Of a stretch of DNA of 13,491 bases, positions 1 to 6,284 are shown one piece after another (the first letter of the stretch is position 1; each line of letters starts with the position of its first letter). This stretch comes from an uncultured cyanobacterium. Its GTDB lineage: Bacteria; Cyanobacteriota; Cyanobacteriia; Pseudanabaenales; Pseudanabaenaceae. The notes below the pieces were generated by a model. It worked only from the letters and a program-made list of their open reading frames with translations. It was not told where the DNA came from and searched no databases. The stretch is from the NCBI GenBank assembly GCA_903819605.1, contig CAIJEA010000581.1:1-13491 (forward strand). Reading direction: 5' to 3'. The translations under genes were made by a program, and so were the position numbers.

Positions 1-11
1 CGGCTCCGCCG
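1..11. terminator. Right part of a hairpin cut by the window edge
   Basis: The first bases read CGGC-TCC-GCCG, a perfect 4-bp stem around a TCC loop. The right side continues CGCCAC, so the stem probably extends leftward beyond the window. The loop and its closing pairs (GC-TCC-GC) match those of the hairpin at 821-867, so this is probably the terminator of the gene before cobK. The left arm cannot be seen, so length and role are inferred. Confidence 0.4.
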
Positions 12-77
12 CGCCACAAAAATCTGGTTCTTTATTAAATCGCAAAACCTCTAGGATAATTCCCGATATTTCCAATT

Positions 78-821
78 ATGAAAAAAGTTCTTATTTTAGG
101 CGGCACTGGTGATGCCGTTAAACTTGCTGACCAACTCGTCAATATTCCAGAAATAGAAGTAATTAGCTCCCTCGCAGGACGCACCAAAAAGCCATCCGCC
201 CTTGTTGGACAGTTTCGCATCGGTGGATTTGGCGGTATAGAAGGATTAGCTAAATATTTACAAGAAAATGCTATTGATTTCTTAATCGATGCCACCCATC
301 CCTGTGCGGGACAAATTACGATAAACGGCGCGATCGCTTCTCAGATTGCCCAAATCCCTCACCTCATGCTAGTTCGTCCACAGTGGGAAAAGCTATCTGG
401 CGACAATTGGATCGAAGTAGAAACTGTAGAAGCTTCTGCCCAAGCAATTCCTGACGTAATTAAACGTATATTTATTACTTCAGGGAGACAGCAACTAGAG
501 CCATTTTTGCAGCGATCGCAGACTTATCCAGATACTTGGTATTTAATGCGTTCCATCGATCCGCCTGATATCGAACTTCCCAATAGTCAAGTCTTACTAG
601 ATCGTGGTCCATTTAGCTTAGAGCAGGAGCGAGAACTACTGCGCGAATTTCAGATTGAGGCGATCGTGAGTAAAAATAGTGGTGGTGCTGCGACCTATGC
701 CAAGGTTGCTGCTGCAAGGGAATTAGGAATTCCCATTGTGATGGTGCAACGTCCTGCGATGCCTGAAGGGGATAAGGTAACAAGTATTGAAGAGGCGATC
801 GCTTGGTTAAATTCCCGATAA
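78..821 (+). CDS. cobK: Precorrin-6A reductase CobK/CbiJ
   Basis: The 247-residue product is a cytoplasmic corrin-ring reductase that uses NADPH to reduce precorrin-6A (or its cobalt form) to the 6B intermediate, just before the CobL step. Family motifs are in order: the nucleotide-binding start LILGGTGDA (residues 5-13), SSLAGRT (30-36), RIGGFGG (47-53), DATHPCA (71-77, usually DATHPFA), RPQWEK (100-105), TSGRQQLEPF (134-143), LLDRGPF (173-179) and SKNSGGAATYAK (198-209). The length is normal for the family. The ATG at 78 is followed at once by the conserved strand; there is no clear Shine-Dalgarno. A GATAAT at 55-60 could be a -10 box, without a good -35. The gene faces cobL, whose enzyme takes the CobK product, and its TAA stop touches the shared hairpin at 821-867. 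Confidence 0.93.
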   Translation: MKKVLILGGTGDAVKLADQLVNIPEIEVISSLAGRTKKPSALVGQFRIGGFGGIEGLAKYLQENAIDFLIDATHPCAGQITINGAIASQIAQIPHLMLVRPQWEKLSGDNWIEVETVEASAQAIPDVIKRIFITSGRQQLEPFLQRSQTYPDTWYLMRSIDPPDIELPNSQVLLDRGPFSLEQERELLREFQIEAIVSKNSGGAATYAKVAAARELGIPIVMVQRPAMPEGDKVTSIEEAIAWLNSR

Positions 822-867
822 AAACCATTTTAGAAGTGTTGCTCCGCAACACTTCTAAAATGGTTTT
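821..867. terminator. 22-bp perfect hairpin, bidirectional terminator of cobK and cobL
   Basis: Left arm 821-842 and right arm 846-867 are perfect reverse complements around a 3-nt TCC loop. The arms begin AAAA and end TTTT, so each strand gives a stem followed by T residues. The hairpin shares its first base with the cobK stop and covers the last codons and stop (855-857) of cobL on the other strand. Intrinsic termination in both directions is inferred. Confidence 0.85.
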
Positions 868-2078
868 ATTACTTGCCATTGAGTAACGGGTCGCATTGGT
901 TTCCAGCCTAGAAAAGAGCCGATCTCTTCGGCACGACTGATCGAGATTTGGGTGAGCGTACCGCCATATTTTTGTTGCCATTGAAATAATTTCTGCTCTC
1001 CCTCAAGGGTGACAACGTTAACCACTAAGCGCCCATGCGATCGCAAATTTTCCCAGCAAGTCTCAAATAGATCTGGGACAGTCGCGCCACCGCCGATAAA
1101 AATCGCGTCAGGCGTAGGTAAACCTTGCAAAACTTCAGGAGCTTTGCCTTCGATAATTTTGAGATTAGGAGTGCCAAGGGCGATCGCATTTTCAGCGATG
1201 AAGTGGGTGCGGGACTTTTCGATCGCGATCGCTTGGCAACGGGGATGACTTCGCATCCATTCAATGCCAATGGAACCGCAACCAGCCCCCACATCCCAAA
1301 GTAATTCACCAGCATTGGGCGCAAGCGTAGATAGGGTACTTGCTCTGACTTCCCGCTTAGTTAATTGTCCATCATGACAAAAAGCATCATCGGGAAGCCC
1401 GACCATTCGCGATAGATTTTTTGCTTCAGGATTGGGAATACATTCCACTGCGATCGCATTAAGATCGGCAAATTCGGGAAAGTTCTCAAATTGATTAGCA
1501 ACCGCAGAAATAATCCGTTCTTTCGTTCCGTTGAGATGTTCTAAGACCGTGATTTTGCTATTACTAAAATGGCGATCGTCCAAAATCTTTGCCACAATTG
1601 ACGGTGTTTCTTTTCCCGAACTCAGAATCAGCAGCTTAGCATTTGGATAGATATAAGACTGTAAAAGCGAAACTGGACGACCGCATAGGCTCAGGGTTTC
1701 CACTTCATTCAAAGACCATCCTAATCGCGCACAAATCAAACTAAAAGTGGAAGGTGAAGGAATAATTGCAACTTCTTCAATGGGAATTCTCTTTAATAAA
1801 GTTGTGCCAATGCCAAACCAAAGCGGATCGCCACTGGCTAAAACACATACCGATTTACCGCGCAAATTAATAATTTGCTGAATGGTTGATTCAATCGGTG
1901 AAGCCCAAACTATGCACGATCGCCGATCTTCTGGCAATTCTGGCAACATCGCTAAATGGCGATCGCCGCCTACTAATATTTCGGTATTATCGATAAGCGA
2001 TCGGGCGGCGGCACTAAGACCCATTAAACCATCTTCACCAATCCCCAGCACATATAGCCATTTTCTTGATCTATCCAT
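855..2078 (-). CDS. cobL: Precorrin-6Y C5,15-methyltransferase (decarboxylating), CbiE-CbiT fusion
   Basis: The 407-residue product methylates precorrin-6B at C5 and C15 and removes the acetate carboxyl at C12, giving precorrin-8. The CbiE-like tetrapyrrole methylase half spans about residues 7-215, with GIGEDG at 12-17 and SGDPLWFGIG at 82-91. The CbiT-like Rossmann methyltransferase half spans about 225-400, with DGQLTKREVRA at 236-246 and the SAM loop VGAGCGSIG at 263-271. Both halves appear intact, as in the one-piece CobL of the aerobic pathway. The ATG at 2078 has AAGG (complement of 2085-2088) 6 nt before it. The gene diverges from cbiM and is therefore not under the riboswitch; it has its own promoter-like sequence. 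Its last codons lie inside the terminator hairpin. Confidence 0.95.
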   Translation of the reverse strand: MDRSRKWLYVLGIGEDGLMGLSAAARSLIDNTEILVGGDRHLAMLPELPEDRRSCIVWASPIESTIQQIINLRGKSVCVLASGDPLWFGIGTTLLKRIPIEEVAIIPSPSTFSLICARLGWSLNEVETLSLCGRPVSLLQSYIYPNAKLLILSSGKETPSIVAKILDDRHFSNSKITVLEHLNGTKERIISAVANQFENFPEFADLNAIAVECIPNPEAKNLSRMVGLPDDAFCHDGQLTKREVRASTLSTLAPNAGELLWDVGAGCGSIGIEWMRSHPRCQAIAIEKSRTHFIAENAIALGTPNLKIIEGKAPEVLQGLPTPDAIFIGGGATVPDLFETCWENLRSHGRLVVNVVTLEGEQKLFQWQQKYGGTLTQISISRAEEIGSFLGWKPMRPVTQWQVIKPF

Positions 2079-2104
2079 GTTGAGCCTTATCCTTTAATTT
2101 TAAG

Positions 2105-2133
2105 ACTATAGAAAAAACACCGAATTTTTTTAA
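2105..2133 (-). promoter_or_regulatory. Candidate promoter of cobL
   Basis: Read on the - strand, TTAAAA (2133-2128, four of six matches to TTGACA) is followed after exactly 17 nt by TATAGT (2110-2105, five of six matches to TATAAT). Transcription would start near 2098, about 20 nt before the cobL ATG. It overlaps the candidate cbiM promoter completely. No experimental support is visible. Confidence 0.5.
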
Positions 2134-2142
2134 GCTTATAAT
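2114..2142 (+). promoter_or_regulatory. Candidate promoter of the cbiM-led operon
   Basis: A perfect TATAAT lies at 2137-2142. The hexamer 17 nt before it (2114-2119, AAAACA) matches the -35 consensus at three positions only. Transcription would begin near 2149, about 24 nt before the riboswitch, giving a leader of roughly 190 nt. The position relative to the riboswitch supports it; the weak -35 is the main doubt. Confidence 0.5.
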
Positions 2143-2172
2143 CAAGATCATTAATGTAGTATGCTGAACAAA

Positions 2173-2303
2173 ACGATATGGTTCTAATGGGGAGCAGCCA
2201 TTAGAGGCAACAGGGAAAGCGTAGTGTAAATCTACCACTGTCCCGCAACTGTAATTGAGGATGCAAATACTTTGCCTCATCAGCCAGAATACCTGCCATT
2301 CGT
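2173..2303 (+). promoter_or_regulatory. Cobalamin riboswitch aptamer
   Basis: The leader carries the hallmarks of the B12 riboswitch. A closing stem P1 pairs ACGATATGG (2173-2181) with CCATTCGT (2296-2303), one base bulged. A peripheral hairpin pairs CTAATGG (2184-2190) with CCATTAG (2198-2204). The conserved core GGGAA lies at 2213-2217, followed by a GTAG/CTAC stem (2221-2224 with 2232-2235) and CCCGCAACTGTAA (2242-2254). A further stem spans about 2257-2278. The B12 box AGCCAGAATACCTGCC is at 2282-2297. It lies directly upstream of cbiM, where cobalamin should lower expression. No terminator with a T-run lies between aptamer and gene, so control at translation start, through the GAGG at 2331-2334, is the simpler inference. 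Confidence 0.95.
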
Positions 2304-2330
2304 GATTCCCACAAAATAAGTCTTATCTGC

Positions 2331-2334
2331 GAGG
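2331..2334 (+). promoter_or_regulatory. Ribosome binding site deciding the TTG start of cbiM
   Basis: GAGG lies 6 nt before the TTG at 2341, which opens a reading frame encoding a signal peptide. It lies 27 nt downstream of the riboswitch, where ligand-dependent masking would be effective. No in-frame ATG lies between this site and the signal peptide, so the TTG start is favoured. Confidence 0.6.
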
Positions 2335-2340
2335 TTCAGT

Positions 2341-3099
2341 TTGAAGACGCAAAATCAGAAATGGGTCAGCTTAGTACTAATGGCTGGCTTGAGTTCCTAT
2401 ATTATTTTTAGTTCAGCACCTCCTGCTGAAGCTATGCATATTGCCGAAGGCTTTCTTCCGATCGAATGGGCTGCTTTTTGGTGGACAGTTTCGTTACCTT
2501 TCTTTATATTTGGCTTACGATCGCTAGTTCGTATTACCACTTTACAACCAGAGCTTAAATCCCTCCTTGCCCTATCAGGTGCATTCACCTTTGTTCTATC
2601 CGCACTGAAAATCCCTTCAGTTACAGGAAGTTGCTCTCATCCTACAGGAACAGGATTGGGCGCGATTTTGTTTGGTCCTTCAGTGATGAGTGTACTAGGC
2701 GGATTGGTGCTGTTGTTTCAGGCAGTTTTGTTGGCTCATGGTGGATTGACGACTTTGGGAGCAAATATGTTTTCAATGGCGATCGTGGGACCATTCGTAG
2801 CATATTTTGTGTATCACTTGCTGTTAAAGACAGGGCGACCAAGGGTAGCAATTTTTTGTGCATCGGCTCTAGAAGACTTACTAACCTATGTAACAACTGC
2901 TATTCAATTGGCGCTTGCCTTTCCCGCCGCTAGTGGTGGTTTTATGGCTTCGTTTATCAAGTTTGCAGGTATATTTGCAGTGACACAGATTCCCCTCGCG
3001 ATTAGTGAAGGATTACTTACAGTATTGGTTTGGAATTGGTTGCAATCCTATGGACAGCCAGAATTAGAAACCCTCAAACTATTGAAACAGGAGGCATAA
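2341..3099 (+). CDS. cbiM: Cobalt ECF transporter substrate-binding membrane component CbiM
   Basis: The 252-residue product is the cobalt-selective membrane subunit of the CbiMNQO importer in the inner membrane. Residues 1-31 form a signal peptide (basic start, hydrophobic core, APPAEA) ending just before MHIAEGFLP at 32-40. In this family the mature N-terminal Met-His residues are metal ligands, so cleavage after AEA would create the binding site. Several hydrophobic segments follow, with the conserved GSCSHPTGTGLGAILFGP and AHGGLTTLGANMFSM stretches typical of CbiM/NikM. The start is TTG, supported by GAGG 6 nt upstream and by the signal peptide. It is the first gene after the B12 riboswitch and is followed by cbiN after only 2 nt. 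Nickel transport (NikM) is the alternative, but riboswitch and neighbours favour cobalt. Confidence 0.95.
   Translation: MKTQNQKWVSLVLMAGLSSYIIFSSAPPAEAMHIAEGFLPIEWAAFWWTVSLPFFIFGLRSLVRITTLQPELKSLLALSGAFTFVLSALKIPSVTGSCSHPTGTGLGAILFGPSVMSVLGGLVLLFQAVLLAHGGLTTLGANMFSMAIVGPFVAYFVYHLLLKTGRPRVAIFCASALEDLLTYVTTAIQLALAFPAASGGFMASFIKFAGIFAVTQIPLAISEGLLTVLVWNWLQSYGQPELETLKLLKQEA
3089..3094 (+). promoter_or_regulatory. Strong ribosome binding site fixing the cbiN start
   Basis: AGGAGG lies 7 nt before the ATG at 3102, inside the last codons of cbiM. It is the best Shine-Dalgarno in the window and shows that cbiN starts at 3102, although the reading frame is open further upstream (to 3030). Confidence 0.85.
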
Positions 3100-3101
3100 T
3101 C

Positions 3102-3446
3102 ATGTCAAAGCCATCGACTCAACACCCTAAGCAATACAATTGGCTACTCGCGATCGCTGTTATTACTTTAGCCGTTGTTCCTTTAATCTTTGTGCGTGGA
3201 GAATATAAAGGTTCTGACGATCAAGGCGAAGATGCGATTAAGGAACTTAATGCTGATTATAAGCCTTGGTTTAAGCCGTTTTTTGAGCCTGCTAGTCCTG
3301 AAATTGAGAGCTTGCTATTTGCTAGCCAAGCAGCTTTAGGCGCAGGTGTAATCGGCTATGTGATTGGGCGATATAAGGGACGTGCAGAAACTCTATCTAA
3401 TCAGTCTCAAAAACAGCAACCGCCTGATGATCAATACCCTGAATGA
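3102..3446 (+). CDS. cbiN: Cobalt transport accessory protein CbiN
   Basis: This small protein of 114 residues is the auxiliary membrane subunit that works with CbiM in metal loading. It has two membrane segments, about residues 14-28 (WLLAIAVITLAVVPLIFV) and about 74-92 (FASQAALGAGVIGYVIG). Between them is an outward-facing loop with the family pattern: YKGSDDQGEDAI, then PWFKPFFEPASPEIESLLFA. The Gln-rich C-terminal tail is short and cytoplasmic. The ATG at 3102 is chosen because of AGGAGG 7 nt upstream. It follows cbiM by 2 nt and its TGA overlaps the cbiQ ATG, so translation is probably coupled. CbiN presence, as opposed to NikN or NikL, supports cobalt as substrate. Confidence 0.93.
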   Translation: MSKPSTQHPKQYNWLLAIAVITLAVVPLIFVRGEYKGSDDQGEDAIKELNADYKPWFKPFFEPASPEIESLLFASQAALGAGVIGYVIGRYKGRAETLSNQSQKQQPPDDQYPE

Positions 3447-4240
3447 GTCATCAGATTGATAGTTTGGCTTACACAAATCGCTTGCGATCGCTGCCGCCAA
3501 GTCACAAGTTATCGTTTGCGATCGCCCTATTAATTCTCTCGCTAATTTCCCATCCAATTGGGCAAATGCTGATTAGTTTTTGGCTAATACTTTGGATTGT
3601 GGTTTATGCAGGAATTCCTGCTAATATCTACTTCCGATTTCTATCATTACCCCTTGGGTTTTGGCTTACAAGTGTTCCTGCATTTGTGATTAATGGTGTT
3701 AGTTTAGAAGCGATTCAATCAGTCCAGTCGGATGTTTGGCAAGGATGGAATATGGTGATTGGCAACTTCTATTTGTATGTTAGTCAAACGGGACTGCAAC
3801 AAGTCGGATTGCTGTTTACCCGCGCCCTAGCCACAACTAGCAGTATGTTCTTCATTCTCCTGACGACTCCATTTACAGAGGTGTTACAGATTCTTAGAGC
3901 ATTACGTTGTCCACCGCTTTTAGTCGAGTTAATGATGATGATGTATCGATTCATCTTTACTTTATTAGCGATCGCCGATGAGCTTTGGACAGCCCAAAAT
4001 TCTCGCTGTGGCTATCGCACTTGGAGACGAGGGATGTCAAGTCTAGGCATCCTAATCGGACAATTGCTTCAGCGATCGCTTCTATGTTATCGCCAAGTTT
4101 CATTAAGCATGGCATCACGCGGATTTAATGGCGAACTGCTCGTTTGGCGTTCCTATTCTTATCGTTCCTCTTGGCGATACATTATCGAAGCGTTGTTTGG
4201 CTGTGTGGCACTAATCTTGATCATGGTATCTAATGTCTAA
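3443..4240 (+). CDS. cbiQ: Cobalt ECF transporter transmembrane coupling component CbiQ
   Basis: The 265-residue product is the T component that links CbiM to the CbiO ATPase. Hydrophobic segments appear at about residues 24-60, 68-83, 105-140 and 240-263. The cytoplasmic helical part carries the coupling motifs: LQILRALRCPPLLVELMMMMYRF, then AQNSRCGYR, and near the C-terminus MASRGFNG, equivalent to the short Ala-Arg-Gly motifs of T components that contact the ATPase. The ATG at 3443 overlaps the cbiN stop by 4 nt (ATGA), and the 3' end overlaps cbiO by 8 nt, so the order M-N-Q-O is the classic one with coupled translation. Length and topology fit the family, and no defect is seen. Confidence 0.93.
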   Translation: MSHQIDSLAYTNRLRSLPPSHKLSFAIALLILSLISHPIGQMLISFWLILWIVVYAGIPANIYFRFLSLPLGFWLTSVPAFVINGVSLEAIQSVQSDVWQGWNMVIGNFYLYVSQTGLQQVGLLFTRALATTSSMFFILLTTPFTEVLQILRALRCPPLLVELMMMMYRFIFTLLAIADELWTAQNSRCGYRTWRRGMSSLGILIGQLLQRSLLCYRQVSLSMASRGFNGELLVWRSYSYRSSWRYIIEALFGCVALILIMVSNV

Positions 4241-5096
4241 ATCCCTTCTTGAATTTGCAAGTGTTCTCTATGGCTACCCATGTAGTCGTCAACCTGCTAT
4301 TCAATCTTTAAGCCTGAAAGTGCCTAATGGCAAAAGATGTGGAATTATTGGTCAAAATGGTTGCGGTAAAACGACTTTCTTTTTGCTTGCCAATGGACTT
4401 TATCAGCCTCAGAGTGGAACAATTTTGTGGAAAGGTGAACCAGTTCAATACGATCGCCGATCGTTAACCCAACTACGCCAACAAATTGGACTAGTGTTTC
4501 AAAATCCCGAACATCAATTAGTAGCTTCGACCGTAGAAGAGGATATCTCCTATGGGTTGTGCAATATAGATTTGCCAGAATCAGAGATTGCTCAACGGGT
4601 ACAACAGGCGATCGCCGATTTCGATCTCCAAGAACTTGCACAGCAGCCAATTCACAATCTCAGTTTGGGGCAGAAAAAGCGTGTTTCCATCGCTGATGTT
4701 ATGGTTCTTCGACCGAGACTATTACTGCTTGATGAACCGACTGCCTATCTCGATCCACGCCATACCAGAGAATTGATTGGACAACTTCAACAAATTCATG
4801 AGTCTGGCACAACGATTCTTTTAGCAAGTCACGATCTTGATTTTGTGTATCGTTGGGCTGATTGGGTTTTTGTGATGGATCGAGGACAACTAATCCTAGA
4901 AGGAACGCCCCAAGATGTTTTTGAACAACGTGAAATTTTAGAACGGTTACAGCTTGGTGTACCATTAGAGATCGAGCTAATAGAGCAGCTAAAAGCGATC
5001 GCCGTAAAAAATAGCGGTATTACAGAACTTAATATTACAGCACTCACTCTCAAACAGCTACAGCAAAAGATGTTCCAATCTCGTCAGTTTCTCTAG
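4233..5096 (+). CDS. cbiO: Cobalt ECF transporter ATP-binding protein CbiO
   Basis: The 287-residue product is the ABC ATPase that powers cobalt uptake on the inner face of the membrane. All nucleotide-binding motifs are present: Walker A GQNGCGKTT (residues 40-48), Q-loop FQNPEHQLV, signature LSLGQKKRV (LSLGQ in place of the usual LSGGQ, a tolerated change), Walker B LLLLDEPTAYLDP and H-loop SHDLD. The C-terminal region after about 220 is a short regulatory tail of the CbiO type. The start overlaps the cbiQ stop by 8 nt and has no good Shine-Dalgarno, which suggests translational coupling. With a single ATPase gene, the transporter probably uses a CbiO homodimer. Confidence 0.94.
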   Translation: MSKSLLEFASVLYGYPCSRQPAIQSLSLKVPNGKRCGIIGQNGCGKTTFFLLANGLYQPQSGTILWKGEPVQYDRRSLTQLRQQIGLVFQNPEHQLVASTVEEDISYGLCNIDLPESEIAQRVQQAIADFDLQELAQQPIHNLSLGQKKRVSIADVMVLRPRLLLLDEPTAYLDPRHTRELIGQLQQIHESGTTILLASHDLDFVYRWADWVFVMDRGQLILEGTPQDVFEQREILERLQLGVPLEIELIEQLKAIAVKNSGITELNITALTLKQLQQKMFQSRQFL

Positions 5097-5198
5097 ATGC
5101 TAGGACTTACGCATCAGCACTGTAATAAATACGAGCTGAAAGCCTAAACCCATTTCAACGGGTTGATCATAAAATTCTTTAAATTACCAAGACATATC
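5097..5198 (+). other. Spacer between cbiO and cobW, no terminator, possible repeat remnant
   Basis: This 102-nt gap interrupts an otherwise tight operon. It holds CTAGGACTTACGCA near 5099-5112, a string I associate from memory with small cyanobacterial repeats, and a short inverted repeat AACCC/GGGTT (5147-5151 and 5160-5164). Neither the matching second end of an element nor a T-run terminator is present. Read-through from cbiO to cobW is therefore likely, with the insert perhaps a degraded repeat. Confidence 0.3.
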
Positions 5199-6239
5199 AT
5201 GGCAGCGAAAATACCTGTAACGGTGATTACTGGCTTTTTAGGAAGTGGCAAAACCACCCTAATTAGAGAACAGTTACAAAATAATCAAGGTCGGCGCATT
5301 GCTGTACTTGTAAATGAATTCGGCGAGATCGGCATTGATGGCGATTTGCTGCGTTCTTGTCGTGTTTGCAATGAAGATGGCACAGAGGTTACACCCAACA
5401 TTGTGGAATTGACCAATGGTTGTCTTTGCTGCACGGTGCAAGAAGAATTTTTGCCGACGATGCAAGAACTTCTAAAAAGACGCGATCGCATCGACTGTAT
5501 CCTCATTGAAACCTCTGGTCTAGCATTGCCCAAACCCTTAATCCAAGCCTTTCGCTGGCAAGAAATTCGCAATGGGGCAACCGTTGATGGAGTAATTGCA
5601 GTCGTCGATTGTGAGGCGGTTGCTAGCGGTAAATTGGTAGGCGATCTTGATGCTTTAAATGCTCAGCGTCAGGAAGATCCCAATCTCGATCATGAAACTC
5701 CGATTGAAGAACTATTTGAAGATCAGTTAGCCTGTGCGGATTTGGTTTTATTAACTAAAACTGATTTAGTGGATGCTGACGCTCAAAACAAAGTCCATTC
5801 ATGGCTCAAGCAGGAATTGCGCGATGGCGTTAAAGTTATTGCTTGTGATGAAGGCAAAATTAGCTCGGAGATTTTGTTGGGCTTTAATGCTGCGGTTGAG
5901 GATAATCTCGATTCTCGTCCGAGCCATCACGACCATGAAGAAGAACATGAGCATGACGATGATATTAATTCGATTAATATCGTTACCGATCGCGCTTTTG
6001 AGCCGTCTCAGTTACTCACATCCCTAAAACAAGCGATCGCCGATCAAGAAATCTATCGGATTAAGGGCTTTGTGAATGTCCCTAACAAGCCCATGCGAAT
6101 GGTGTTACAAGGCGTAGGCGATCGCCTCGAAACATCTTACGATCGCCTGTGGTCTAGTGATGAAGCTCGCCAAACGCGCTTAGTATTTATCGGTCAAGGT
6201 CTAGAGCGATCGCAAATTGAAGCGGCGCTAAGTTTATAA
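5199..6239 (+). CDS. cobW: CobW-type G3E GTPase, probable cobalt chaperone
   Basis: The 346-residue product belongs to the COG0523/CobW GTPases, which deliver metal in the cytoplasm; CobW proper is tied to cobalt delivery for corrin synthesis. Seen motifs are Walker A GFLGSGKTT (12-20), VNEFGEIGID (38-47), the metal-site GCLCC (74-78), ETSGLA (104-109) and the base-specificity TKTD (186-189). An acidic, His-rich loop follows (about 240-255: HHDHEEEHEHDDD), then the CobW C-terminal domain with RIKGF. The frame is open from a TTG at 5163, but the ATG at 5199 starts just before the conserved strand and is preferred; no strong Shine-Dalgarno decides it. It lies between the cobalt importer and cobG, which supports cobalt over zinc. 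A hairpin follows directly after its stop. Confidence 0.9.
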   Translation: MAAKIPVTVITGFLGSGKTTLIREQLQNNQGRRIAVLVNEFGEIGIDGDLLRSCRVCNEDGTEVTPNIVELTNGCLCCTVQEEFLPTMQELLKRRDRIDCILIETSGLALPKPLIQAFRWQEIRNGATVDGVIAVVDCEAVASGKLVGDLDALNAQRQEDPNLDHETPIEELFEDQLACADLVLLTKTDLVDADAQNKVHSWLKQELRDGVKVIACDEGKISSEILLGFNAAVEDNLDSRPSHHDHEEEHEHDDDINSINIVTDRAFEPSQLLTSLKQAIADQEIYRIKGFVNVPNKPMRMVLQGVGDRLETSYDRLWSSDEARQTRLVFIGQGLERSQIEAALSL

Positions 6240-6284
6240 ACATTGAGAAGGCGCAAAGCGCCTTCTCAATGTGATTATTTTTTT
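6240..6284 (+). terminator. 15-bp perfect hairpin plus T-run between cobW and cobG
   Basis: Arms 6240-6254 and 6258-6272 pair perfectly around an AAA loop, with the GC-rich core GGCGC/GCGCC. Five bases later comes a run of seven T (6278-6284). This is the textbook form of an intrinsic terminator, starting directly after the cobW stop. It covers the most upstream cobG start codon, so it may terminate, attenuate, or protect the cobW mRNA end. Confidence 0.75.

Noticed and set aside
613..981. Reading frame of 122 codons on the - strand across the cobK/cobL junction
   Set aside because: It lies antisense to cobK and out of frame with cobL, crosses the hairpin, and its product matches no family I know.
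2304..2340. Terminator hairpin after the riboswitch
   Set aside because: Only a weak ATAAG/CTTAT pairing with too small a loop is seen and there is no T-run, so a translational mode is favoured.
3030..3101. Longer N-terminus for CbiN
   Set aside because: The frame is open, but AGGAGG at 3089-3094 points to the ATG at 3102, and the added residues would overlap cbiM and do not resemble CbiN.
4345..4650. Open - strand frame opposite cbiO
   Set aside because: It is a shadow of a well-conserved ATPase gene, with no start signal or recognisable domain.
5163..5198. TTG start adding 12 residues to CobW
   Set aside because: The added residues are not typical of the family, and the ATG at 5199 sits at the normal distance before Walker A.
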